Positions 33,746 to 41,483 of a stretch of 64,000 bases of DNA are shown here, in pieces. A model generated the notes under the pieces. That model was not told the origin of the DNA. It did no database searches and worked only from the letters and a program-made list of their open reading frames with translations. This DNA comes from JBOZRQ01 sp050789255. Its GTDB lineage: Bacteria > Bacillota > Sulfobacillia > Symbiobacteriales > Symbiobacteriaceae. Location of the stretch: assembly GCA_050789255.1 (NCBI GenBank), contig JBOZRQ010000027.1:1-64000 (forward strand), written 5' to 3'. Made by a program: the position numbers and the translations under genes. The number at the start of each line of letters is the position of its first letter. Position 1 is the stretch's first letter.

Positions 33746-35279
33746 CGCTCAGGATATTCAGGGCAACATTCTGTCCGGGTTCAACAAGAACCGTCAGTGC
33801 CTCCTGGGGTTGACCATTGCCGACCAGGCAGTGCGGGCGGCCAAGGAGTGGCTGGCGTCGATGGTGCCCCGGATTGCTACCATGGACAAAGTGGCCGAGC
33901 ACAACCGGTGGTTCCGGCTTGAACGAAGAAGGACCGGCACGAAGCCGGTGTCGACGCAGGTCTGGACGCATATCGCCCTGACTTACTCTGGGATCAGCAA
34001 GCTGATCGGGACCGATGCGGAGGCGTTCACGCACCCGCCCTTCCGGCTGGGTATGGCGGCCCGCTCCAGCTTTCTGGGGGATCCGACCGATCCGGTCGCG
34101 GCGGGGCATCCCCTGAACTGGAAGGTCGGGGGGCCCGCCAATCCGATCGACATCCTGCTGATTGTTGCCGGCGACTCCCAGCAAGCGGTCGATCAGGAAG
34201 TTAGGCAGATCGAGCAGGGCATGCGCTCGACACCAATTCGCTTGGTCTACAAGGAGCTTGGAAAGGTTCGCACAGACGAGGCCGACGGGCTCTCGATGCA
34301 CGGCCATGAACATTTCGGCTTCAAGGACGGCATCTCGCAACCGGCGGTTCGGGGCTGGTTCCGGCTCCCCGGTGGTCAACCAGTACCAGTAACGCATCGC
34401 GATTATCCCCCGGGCGATCCATTGGGCGAGGTCTATGCCGCACCCGGCCAGCCGCTCGTGCAGCCGGGGCAGTTCGTGTTCGGATACCCCAGACAGCATG
34501 ACCGCAAGCCGAAGGAATCGGTGACAGTAACCCTTCAGGCCCAGGGCGTGCCTGACTGGGCCCGGAACGGCAGCTTTCTGGCCTTCCGCCGCCTTCGCCA
34601 GGACGTGGAGTTGTTCTGGCAGACGGTGGCGGAAAAGGCGAGGGAGCTCCAGGTCGACCCCGAGTGGCTCGCGGCGCGGATGGTGGGCAGATGGAAGAGC
34701 GGCGCCCCGGTGATGCGGGCGCCGGAGAGCGACAACCGGGAACTCGGGGCTGACCGGGTTGCCCGGAACAACTTCCAGTTTGCGAACCCCGGCATGGCCG
34801 ACCTGACAGGCAGGGGGTACCCCCGATCCGAGGCGGACCCGCTGGGCTTGGCCTGCCCGATCGCCGCCCACATTCGCAAGGCGAATCCCCGGGACGAGGC
34901 GACCGACACAGGCGGCCTGGCCGGCACGCTGACCCGCCGCATCATCCGGCGCGGCGTGCCTTACGGCGACCCCCTGCCCCATGGCGGGCCGGACCCCCAC
35001 CGGGGCGAGCGGGGGCTGCTCTTCCTCTCCTACCAGACCTCGCTGGAAGATCAGTTTGAGTTCCTGCAAAACGCCTGGATGAACCGTGCAGCTGCGCCGA
35101 ACCCGGGCGGACATGACCCGCTGCTGGGCCAGAATGCTCTGTCGGAGCACCGGGAGCGCAGCTTCTCCCTCGGGTCCGGGGCCGTTGTGAGGGGCCTGCC
35201 CGATTTTGTGATTCCCACGGGCGGAGCGTATCTGTTTTCCCCATCAATTTCCGCCTTGCGGGATGTCCTAAGCAAGTGA
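33705..35279 (+). CDS. Dyp-type heme peroxidase
   Basis: The product is 524 residues from ATG 33705 with GGAGG upstream. The N-terminal DAQDIQGNILSGFNK and the distal-site motif FGFKDGISQPAV (GxxDG type, about residue 205) are diagnostic of Dyp-type peroxidases. A proximal His region and distal Arg lie further on. At this length it belongs with the larger subfamilies. No Tat signal is present, so it is cytoplasmic. No C-terminal encapsulin-targeting tail is obvious. It uses H2O2 to oxidise dyes or phenolics, natural substrate unknown; the partner encoded upstream may supply it. Confidence 0.9.
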   Translation: MTGQEVPQQEALLDAQDIQGNILSGFNKNRQCLLGLTIADQAVRAAKEWLASMVPRIATMDKVAEHNRWFRLERRRTGTKPVSTQVWTHIALTYSGISKLIGTDAEAFTHPPFRLGMAARSSFLGDPTDPVAAGHPLNWKVGGPANPIDILLIVAGDSQQAVDQEVRQIEQGMRSTPIRLVYKELGKVRTDEADGLSMHGHEHFGFKDGISQPAVRGWFRLPGGQPVPVTHRDYPPGDPLGEVYAAPGQPLVQPGQFVFGYPRQHDRKPKESVTVTLQAQGVPDWARNGSFLAFRRLRQDVELFWQTVAEKARELQVDPEWLAARMVGRWKSGAPVMRAPESDNRELGADRVARNNFQFANPGMADLTGRGYPRSEADPLGLACPIAAHIRKANPRDEATDTGGLAGTLTRRIIRRGVPYGDPLPHGGPDPHRGERGLLFLSYQTSLEDQFEFLQNAWMNRAAAPNPGGHDPLLGQNALSEHRERSFSLGSGAVVRGLPDFVIPTGGAYLFSPSISALRDVLSK

Positions 35280-35306
35280 CGGCAATAGGGGCAAGGTGCA
35301 AAGGTG

Positions 35307-35335
35307 GGAGCGAGGCCATGGTGTGGCCTCGCTCC
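35307..35335. terminator. Hairpin between convergent genes
   Basis: A 12-bp perfect stem (GGAGCGAGGCCA / TGGCCTCGCTCC) lies between the peroxidase gene and the true 3' end of the split S8 protease gene. It has no clear T-run and would serve both directions. Confidence 0.7.
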
Positions 35336-35352
35336 TGGTGTGGTACGGCAAA

Positions 35353-35433
35353 CTACCTCCAGCTTGCGTCCATGGTGAAGGGGCCACTACCCTCGTAGGC
35401 CTCGATCTTCAGAGAGTAGCCGTATTTACCATA
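35353..35433 (-). pseudogene. 3' piece of the split S8 protease gene (exon-like piece C)
   Basis: Reading the minus strand from the shared core CATA (35430-35433), 26 codons (YGKYGYSLKIEAYEG, then GSGPFTMDASWR) run to a stop at 35353. They fit onto the end of piece B (RPTKTGTY..) to complete a C-terminal beta domain. This piece has no start of its own. Element 1 separates it from piece B by about 7.1 kb. Confidence 0.85.
35430..35433. other. attL core of element 1
   Basis: CATA is shared with 42569-42572. The host side (left) continues the protease frame and the element side begins ATGTGCTATTCTCGG. The recombinase start codon lies only 34 bases to the right. Confidence 0.75.
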
Positions 35434-35467
35434 ATGTGCTATTCTCGGAAGTGGGAGGTTGATCGTT

Positions 35468-37072
35468 GTGGCTTTACGTTCAGGACCTGTGATTGAGCCC
35501 CGCAAGGTGGCCATCTACGTTCGGTGGTCGACCGAGGACCAGGGCGACGGCACCACCCTGGAGGTGCAGATGTCTGGCTGCCGGCACTACGTGCTCAGCC
35601 AGGGCTGGGAGGTCAACGAGGATCTCATCTTCATCGATGATGGGTACTCTGGCGGCTCCCTGGAGCGGCCCGCCATGAAGAAGCTGCGTGCAGCTGTACA
35701 GCGTGGTGAGGTTCAGTGCGTGGTGGTCCTGAAGCTGGACCGCCTTTCTCGCTCCGTGGTTGACACGGTGAACCTCGTACTGCGGGAGTGGGGCGACCGG
35801 TGCTATATCAAGAGCGCCCGTGAGAACATCGACACCACTAACCAGGCGGGGAAGATGTTCTTCTACATTCTCGTGAGTTACGCCGAGTGGGAGCGCAGCG
35901 TCATCAAGGAGCGCACCTGGTCGGGTAAGCTCAAGCGGGCCGAGGAGGGCCGGAACCCGGGCTTCAAAGCGCCCTACGGGTACAAGTGGGGCGAGGACAA
36001 CCGCCTTGTCATTGTACTCGAAGAGGCAGATATTGTCAGGCGCATCTTTGACGAGACCCTGAACGGCCGGGGGACTCGGGTGATCGCCGCCAAGCTCAAC
36101 GAGGACGGCATCCGGTTCCGTGGCGGCCGGGAGTGGACAGCTGTCACCCTCCGCAAGATGCTCAACCACCGGCTCTACATGGGCGACTTCCAGTATGGGG
36201 CGACCAAGATCAACCCCAACTACGGCCAGCGTGAGGGCGAGAAATGGTTCCTTGAGGTGGATGAGCCCCTGGTGGACCTGGTGGGGGGCGCCCCTGCTAT
36301 CGTGTCCCGGGAGGTCTGGGAGGCCGTCCAGGTGTCCAAGAAGGGCCGGGACATGGTAAAGAATCGGAAGTCGGGCCGAGCTTACTCTAGCGACCACCTT
36401 TTGACCGGGATTCTTCGGTGCAAATGCGGAGGCTCGATGGTGGGCCGCTACCCAGGGGGCAAGTTCACTACCGCCTACTATCACTGCCTCATGCGGGTGC
36501 AGAAGGGGAACACCCACTGTGGGTGCGGCTACATCCGGCAGGACGTCATGGATCAGTTGGTGGTTGACCGTGTACGCCAGGCGTATGAAGACCGGTTGAC
36601 GCAGGACGCCTACCTCTCCCGCTGGTCTTCCGAGTTGGAGGACTCGGCCCGAGAGCTGGAGGCAGCGTTAGCCAAGCATGCGGCTGAACTCCCCGACTTT
36701 GAGAAGCAAGAGGCACACGTTAGCAAGCTGCTCCGTCAGGATCTCATCTCCGTTAATGAGTATCGAAAGGTGCAGAGCGACATTCAGGCTGAACGCCATC
36801 AGACTGAGCGCAAGATGGGTGAGCTCCAGGAGGCTTTGCGTGACGTTCATGCTCGCCGTGGCGAACGGAGCGCCATGAAGCAGCTACTCGAGCAGCTTAA
36901 TCGGTGGGATGACCTCGCAGTCCCGGACCGTAAGCACATCCTTCGGAGTTTGGTCCAGTCCCTCGTTGCATACAAGCCCATTTGTGGCGAGGTTGAGGCC
37001 AAGCTTGTGCTCAAGGTCGATGACCCGGCCCTCTCCCGACTCGTCGAAATATCAACGGGGACCTCTGCATGA
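35468..37072 (+). CDS. Large serine recombinase of element 1
   Basis: The product is about 534 residues from GTG 35468, nine bases after GGGAGG (an upstream TTG abuts that site). The catalytic resolvase domain lies at about 10-155, with the nucleophile Ser in YVRWSTEDQ and LDRLSRS near 90. The Recombinase domain spans about 165-285 (APYGYKW). A zinc ribbon follows with CKCGG near 320 and a Cys pair in THCGCGYI near 350, then a coiled coil (about 385-465). Such enzymes catalyse attP x attB integration, with a directionality factor needed for excision. It reads away from attL. Confidence 0.95.
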   Translation: MALRSGPVIEPRKVAIYVRWSTEDQGDGTTLEVQMSGCRHYVLSQGWEVNEDLIFIDDGYSGGSLERPAMKKLRAAVQRGEVQCVVVLKLDRLSRSVVDTVNLVLREWGDRCYIKSARENIDTTNQAGKMFFYILVSYAEWERSVIKERTWSGKLKRAEEGRNPGFKAPYGYKWGEDNRLVIVLEEADIVRRIFDETLNGRGTRVIAAKLNEDGIRFRGGREWTAVTLRKMLNHRLYMGDFQYGATKINPNYGQREGEKWFLEVDEPLVDLVGGAPAIVSREVWEAVQVSKKGRDMVKNRKSGRAYSSDHLLTGILRCKCGGSMVGRYPGGKFTTAYYHCLMRVQKGNTHCGCGYIRQDVMDQLVVDRVRQAYEDRLTQDAYLSRWSSELEDSARELEAALAKHAAELPDFEKQEAHVSKLLRQDLISVNEYRKVQSDIQAERHQTERKMGELQEALRDVHARRGERSAMKQLLEQLNRWDDLAVPDRKHILRSLVQSLVAYKPICGEVEAKLVLKVDDPALSRLVEISTGTSA

Positions 37073-37083
37073 GGTCCCCGTTT
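37054..37083 (+). terminator. Terminator overlapping the recombinase stop codon
   Basis: The stem AACGGGGACCTC / GAGGTCCCCGTT with loop TGCAT is followed by TTTCC. The TGA stop lies in the hairpin. The next 260 bases to the DUF4062 gene hold nothing convincing. Confidence 0.8.
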
Positions 37084-37347
37084 CCACTGGTTTTCCCGCG
37101 AGTAATCGGGTTTGTTAAGGCAACTTTGTGGACCACGTTCCACTGCGCCGGGGCCAGCAAGGCACAGAAAGCCCCTCCCAACCGTTAGGCGGACGTCCCA
37201 CGAGGCCCCCAATGCACATGCCCAAAACCGTTTTGCCGCGACTGAGAACTAAGCTCGATGCCTCCGGTCCTTTTCTACTTAGCCGCACCAACGGGCCGGC
37301 TTCCTCTGGGACGTCATGGATGCGAACCAGACATGATGTTGTTGAAC

Positions 37348-38316
37348 CTAATGAGATTTAGCCTTCTCGGTCTCAATGAGTTGCTCAACAGTGATGCCCG
37401 CTTCCTTAACCGCCTTCAACATTTCGTTTCGCAGCTTCGTGAACTTAGATTCTTGGACCTTCAGGTATTCACTCTCGATCTCTCCTGAGCCCGTTGTTAT
37501 GAAATCTACTCCTTGCCTGACTTTAAATGGCTTTCCGAGCGCTGCTGCGCACTCACGGAGAGACATCGACTGTAACACTGCACTAAGACTTGGTTTGTGT
37601 CCCGTATCAATCAGCGCTTTTACAGCGGTGCTGTCAAGCATAGAGTCGTAAAGTTGAACAAGCAGCTTGGATTCCTCAGAGCCAACTGAGCTCAAGATTT
37701 GCTTCGAAAGGAATTCGATCCGCTCGTTTATCACTACCAACTGTGACATCATATCAGCGACCCGGTTCTCTTCATTTCTCCTAGCTAGGAACGTAAACAT
37801 CATGCCTGCCCACTGTAAGCGTAGATACGACTCTATGTCGGAGAAATCGCGAAAAGGTGAAATGGCGTTGTTATCAACTTGGCTGCGGACCTCATCGATG
37901 AAGTCAAAGATCTTCGTATCATCAGCAGCGGGGTAAACGATTCGCTTTTCGTCCACATCAGGATTGTCCCGATTTCTCATGTAGACATCGCAATCGGCAT
38001 AGGTGGAAGCTTCCACTAACGCAAAGACCGGGATCTTATGTTTCACTGCAGTGCGATATTCTTCGTTAGTAATCGATCCATCGCGCTTGTAGTGCTTAGT
38101 GCCGTACCGCCCACCAATGATAAGCACGAAGAGCTGACAGTTCGGCACTTCCACTAAACATGCATCATGTGTGTGTTTAGTGGGATCGTAAAAGACGGTA
38201 CCTTCCTCACTCAAGACCGGATCATAGCCGAGGGTACGGATGAAGTACTTAAGGTTCTCCCGGATGTATTTTAGGTCGTAGCATGTGGAACTTACAAAAA
38301 TACGCGGTACCGCCAT
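37348..38316 (-). CDS. DUF4062 domain protein (defence-associated type)
   Basis: The product is 322 residues from an ATG ten bases after GGAGG. The N-terminal DUF4062 domain (about 5-110) shows the signature RIFVSSTCYDLKYIREN, the EEGTVFYDP turn, CLVEVPNCQLFVLIIGGRYG, and SITNEEYRTAVKHKIPVFALV. This fold is related to TIR/SIR2-like alpha/beta domains. A mostly helical region follows (about 125-322) with FKVRQGVDFITTGSGEIESE near 270-290. DUF4062 proteins occur in NTPase-linked defence and signalling loci. Here it is element cargo read opposite to the recombinase. The effector or sensing role is inferred. Confidence 0.8.
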   Translation of the reverse strand: MAVPRIFVSSTCYDLKYIRENLKYFIRTLGYDPVLSEEGTVFYDPTKHTHDACLVEVPNCQLFVLIIGGRYGTKHYKRDGSITNEEYRTAVKHKIPVFALVEASTYADCDVYMRNRDNPDVDEKRIVYPAADDTKIFDFIDEVRSQVDNNAISPFRDFSDIESYLRLQWAGMMFTFLARRNEENRVADMMSQLVVINERIEFLSKQILSSVGSEESKLLVQLYDSMLDSTAVKALIDTGHKPSLSAVLQSMSLRECAAALGKPFKVRQGVDFITTGSGEIESEYLKVQESKFTKLRNEMLKAVKEAGITVEQLIETEKAKSH

Positions 38317-39003
38317 TGCTTTGTTACCTCCTGCTCACACGTCGTAGCGGTCAGGCTGCGGCCCAAGAGAGCGGCTTATCAGTTACAAGTGAAGGCAATC
38401 TCCCTAGTCTTGAACGGTTAGAGAACCTCCGCTTGCTCCTATCTCCATGGAAGTTCCTATCCTGCCGATAACTCCGGGGGTCCTGCAACTCTGAATGTAA
38501 CGTGACGAACAGGTCTCTGGCGAATCGAGACGTACATTTCCAACGAGTAATCGACGAATCTACCTGGGTGCGGCTCACAACTGGACGGAGCCTTGACGAA
38601 ACTTGCGTCAGCTACTAGGACGCCACCGCCAGCAATATCCTTCGATAATGCGAAGGTTCCCAGGGTCCTTTATTAACCTACAGACTTTCTTAGCTAGTCT
38701 CTGACGAACACAATTGATCCTTTGTCCCACGAAAAAGACCCGGCCACACTTCTATAAATATATCGCATTCCTAAATTTGAAACAACGGGTGATCGGCATC
38801 GACTGGCGCTTGGTTTATCGTCAACCGGAGTTACTTACATAACCGGCTTAGGCTCAACGATCTTGAATCAAACACCACCACCCGTTTTCTTTACAAGTCT
38901 CCGCACCCGTGAGGAACGCCCTACCAACTCAACGCAAGCCAGTTGCCGTCCGTCGACGCTTTCCTTTTTGTGCGGTTCCCTCCGACAATCTAAGTCGGCA
39001 GCG
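38317..39003. other. A+T-rich gene-free segment of element 1
   Basis: Nearly 690 bases carry no frame with a plausible start and ribosome binding site. Composition is clearly more A+T-rich than the host flanks, with runs such as TATAAATATATCG near 38755. It may hold the DUF4062 promoter, a non-coding RNA or a replication region; nothing specific can be named. Confidence 0.5.
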
Positions 39004-39029
39004 GAGGTGCACACTCAGGTGTGCACCTC
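39004..39029. terminator. Hairpin between gene-free segment and palindrome
   Basis: The 11-bp stem GAGGTGCACAC / GTGTGCACCTC has a 4-base loop and is followed by TTAACC. Confidence 0.6.
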
Positions 39030-39043
39030 TTAACCAGACACGG

Positions 39044-39133
39044 CCCGACTCGGATTGGCCAGTCAAGACTCTCCGACCGGCTCCGCCGGCGGCGCCCAAA
39101 GGCGCCGGTCTTGACAGGCCAATCCGGGTCGGG
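39044..39133. repeat. T-shaped palindrome of element 1
   Basis: Two 26-base arms (39044-39069 and 39108-39133, starting CCCGACTCGGATTGGCC, two mismatches) enclose two small GC hairpins: CCGGC/GCCGG (39077-39089) and GGCGCC/GGCGCC (39091-39106). Single-stranded DNA or RNA would fold into a long stalk topped by two loops. It lies just downstream of the relaxase gene. A single-strand origin, recombination hotspot or RNA element is possible. Confidence 0.75.
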
Positions 39134-39179
39134 CACTCTTCGATTACAGGCGCCAGGGGTAACCCTGGCGCCTGCTTTT

Positions 39180-39791
39180 CTACCGCCCTCGATCAAATCC
39201 CCGATCAGTTCCCCGGTCCTGGCCGCGGTCGAAGATCTTCTGCATCTGCTTGAAGATGCGGTCGACCTCCTGGATCAGCCCAAGTCCCTCACTCCGGGCC
39301 GGCATGGTGCGCTCCAACGTGGCCTGGCGCCCGATTTCCCGCTCCCCCGACACCCGCAGCGCCCGGAGATCCCGGTCGTACACGCCCACCTGTTTCTCCG
39401 AGGCGTACCCGGCCACCACTACGTGGACGTGTGGGTGACCCTTGTCCAGGTGCTCAAACCCCACCCACTCCAGTGGGCGCCCCAAGCGCTTGCTCCAGTC
39501 GTCCATCATGGATCTAGTGAGCTGCCGCATGTCTACGCCAAGCCGTTGCTGCTCGTCCTGGCTCAGACTGAAGACCATCTTGTGGGCGATCACGCCCCGC
39601 TCAGGCTGGTCCATCACCTTGTCCATGAACTCGCCTCGGGAAACCTGCTCTTGGGTTGAATTGAACCCCCTCGGCTCGTTTGGATGCTCCTTGCCGTGTT
39701 CGAGGTACTTGAGGTGAGCCTTGAGTTTGGTGATGCCGCCGGTTCCACCCTTGTAGCTGTAGTAGCCAAGCGCCTTGACCAAGACCGGCAT
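39180..39791 (-). CDS. Relaxase-like mobilisation protein
   Basis: The product has 203 residues. The three-His-type motif of MOB relaxases is seen in GHPHVHVVVAG (about 118-128). An N-terminal tyrosine-rich stretch (ALGYYSYKGG, LKYLEHGK) could hold the nicking Tyr. The tail is rich in Arg, Asp and Gly (RGQDRGTDRGFDRGR). It is short for a relaxase and lacks a helicase or primase domain. It starts inside the stop of the accessory gene (ATGA overlap), so the two are coupled. It would nick the element at oriT for transfer by another element's secretion system. Confidence 0.75.
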   Translation of the reverse strand: MPVLVKALGYYSYKGGTGGITKLKAHLKYLEHGKEHPNEPRGFNSTQEQVSRGEFMDKVMDQPERGVIAHKMVFSLSQDEQQRLGVDMRQLTRSMMDDWSKRLGRPLEWVGFEHLDKGHPHVHVVVAGYASEKQVGVYDRDLRALRVSGEREIGRQATLERTMPARSEGLGLIQEVDRIFKQMQKIFDRGQDRGTDRGFDRGR

Positions 39792-40555
39792 CAGCTGCTC
39801 ACCCTCCCCACGACTTGCTCCTGGTCGAACTGGGCTCGGAGCTCAGCGGCCGTCTTGCGGCCAATCGGGTTCATTCCCTGCTTCTCTAGACGTTCACTCA
39901 CCCAACGCTCTCGCCGGAGCTCTAGCTCCAGCTCCTTCCGTTCCCGCTGTTGCCACTGTAGGGCGCCCTCCAGGCTCTGAAGCTCCCTGGAGACGCGGGC
40001 AAGGGCGTTCTTCAGCGTGATAATCTCTTGGTTGGCTGATCGTTTGGCCTCCAAGGCTTGCTTTGCCTCGTCCCAAGCTTGCCTTACCTCTCCGTCCTTT
40101 GCCTCCAATCTCTCCTCCCGCTCGTCGAGCTTCGATTGGAGTTCTACCAGGACATCGGGAGGTACGGGCCTGCCTCGCTTCTGGACTTTGGCTACAGCCT
40201 CAGCCCAGGCCGACTCGGCGATCTTCTTGTACTCGTTGCGGTCCTTGACCTGGCCAAAGAGAACCCGCTTCATCATCTGGAGGGTGTGGGCTTGGTCCAT
40301 GGCCTCCTTTGCCGACAGGGCCGCCACCCGCTCAAGCATGTCCTTGATGCGGCCGTCCAGGCGGTTAAGGAAGGCTGCCTCCACGGAGGACAGAAGGTTG
40401 GTCCGCTCCTCGGGGGTGGTGCATGCGGTCACGTAGTACCGGACCGCCGCTTCGTAGAACTCCCGGAGGGTCATCTTCAGCGACTCGGCTGTCCGTCTGG
40501 CCAGGCGGTCTACTTCGGGATCCAAGCGGAGCGACAGGTTCTGTGTGGTCCGCAC
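39791..40555 (-). CDS. Relaxosome accessory protein, ribbon-helix-helix plus coiled coil
   Basis: The product is 254 residues from GTG 40555 with GGAGG upstream; the longer frame to 40705 has no such site and runs into the structured region. The N-terminus looks like a ribbon-helix-helix DNA-binding fold (NLSLRLDPEVDRLARRTAESL followed by helix FYEAAVRYYV). The rest is a long charged coiled coil (about 110-235: ELQSKLDEREERLEAK, LQWQQRERKELELELRRER). This fits a MobC/NikA-like accessory that binds oriT beside the relaxase. Confidence 0.7.
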   Translation of the reverse strand: MRTTQNLSLRLDPEVDRLARRTAESLKMTLREFYEAAVRYYVTACTTPEERTNLLSSVEAAFLNRLDGRIKDMLERVAALSAKEAMDQAHTLQMMKRVLFGQVKDRNEYKKIAESAWAEAVAKVQKRGRPVPPDVLVELQSKLDEREERLEAKDGEVRQAWDEAKQALEAKRSANQEIITLKNALARVSRELQSLEGALQWQQRERKELELELRRERWVSERLEKQGMNPIGRKTAAELRAQFDQEQVVGRVSS

Positions 40556-40975
40556 TGCCTTTTTTGCCTCCTTCCGGCTTCTCCTGGCCACCAAAGGGGT
40601 GGCGTGCCGCTGGAGCCCAGGTCCGACAGGACCTGGAGCGACGGCGGCGTGCCAGCGGCAAGCGGGAGCATGCCGCCCTGTCCGGCCGAGCGTGCGGCTC
40701 GCCACGAAGTGGCGTGCCGCTTTTAGCTCGGCCTATCCCACCCCTCGCCCTGGCGGACGTCGGGGGCCCCGGGGATGCGCCGCAATGCGGTGCAGCCACG
40801 GGGACGACGGCCGGCGGGGCGAGGGGTGCGGATTCCGGGGTGAGCGGCGGCGGGGACCCGGACTGCGCCGGGGCCCCAGGGCGACCACCGAGAGGTGGGC
40901 GTCCTGGGAGGGGCGCAGGCTGGGAGAGGCCGAAGCTCACCCCACCACTGCTGCGGGAAATGAAACAGCGGGGAC
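40556..40975. other. GC-rich structured region, candidate oriT
   Basis: This gene-free segment upstream of the mobilisation genes contains the 13-base direct repeat GTGGCGTGCCGCT at 40599-40611 and 40709-40721. It has hairpins CCAGGTCC/GGACCTGG near 40617, a flanking GTGCCGCTGG / CCAGCGGC stalk, and CGCCAC/GTGGCG near 40701. Further GC palindromes reach 40930. Position and structure fit the origin of transfer, possibly with a leader for the mob genes. The nic site cannot be named. Confidence 0.45.
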
Positions 40976-40999
40976 CTCTGACGAAGTCCCCGACCCACG

Positions 41000-41170
41000 T
41001 TAGGCGCTTTGATCTGAAACCTGCCGGTTGGCCCTGACCCGTTCTCTTGCTTTGGTCTTGACCGCCTCGGCAAGGAAGTCCGTCCATGCTTGCAGCGCCT
41101 GGTCGACCGCGGCCGGGTCATACACGTACTCAACGGTAAGCTTCCACCGGACCGGTTCACGCCTTGGCAT
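41000..41170 (-). CDS. 56-residue protein, divergent member of the small mobile-associated family
   Basis: It runs from ATG 41170 to TAA 41000. The sequence begins MPRREPVRWKLTVEYVYDP and continues as an Ala/Lys-rich helix (VDQALQAWTDFLAEAVKTKA). The basic N-terminus, V-x-YVxDP core and helical C-terminus match the proteins at 32189-32353 and 44337-44501 at the same spacing. A hairpin terminator (GGGGACTT / AGAGGTCCCC, about 40970-40992) follows on the minus strand. It lies just upstream of the candidate oriT. Confidence 0.65.
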   Translation of the reverse strand: MPRREPVRWKLTVEYVYDPAAVDQALQAWTDFLAEAVKTKARERVRANRQVSDQSA

Positions 41171-41352
41171 TTATGGCGGCACCCCCAGCGAGGGATAGTG
41201 CCCTAAAAAATACCAACAACGGGGCGTAGTATCAAGTGTTCCTTTACTTTTCATCTAGAAGGATTAGCGACAAGTAAGATCCTGGGGACGTAAGGCAGTC
41301 GGGGATCCACTTGACTCCGCGATAAAATCTGCAGGTGGACGAATAGGTGCTC

Positions 41353-41381
41353 TTGAACTATCAATTTATTGGAACTAACTA
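41353..41381 (+). promoter_or_regulatory. Candidate promoter of the 41484 gene
   Basis: TTGAAC and TAACTA are separated by 17 bases in an A+T-rich 310-base gap. The pair would give a leader of about 95 bases. The rest of the gap (41171-41483) shows no gene. Confidence 0.4.
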
Positions 41382-41483
41382 AGTTTACGCTCAGTGACGC
41401 TGTCGCCTTCGACTAGTACGGAGGACAGATCTGGGCTATCCAAAGAGTCTCGAGAAATTGTGATTTAAGGTGGTCTGGCCTGA

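Noticed and set aside
40365..41087. Large overlapping frames in the GC-rich region of element 1
   Set aside because: They have low-complexity Arg/Pro/Gly composition and overlap each other on both strands. The region looks structured and non-coding.
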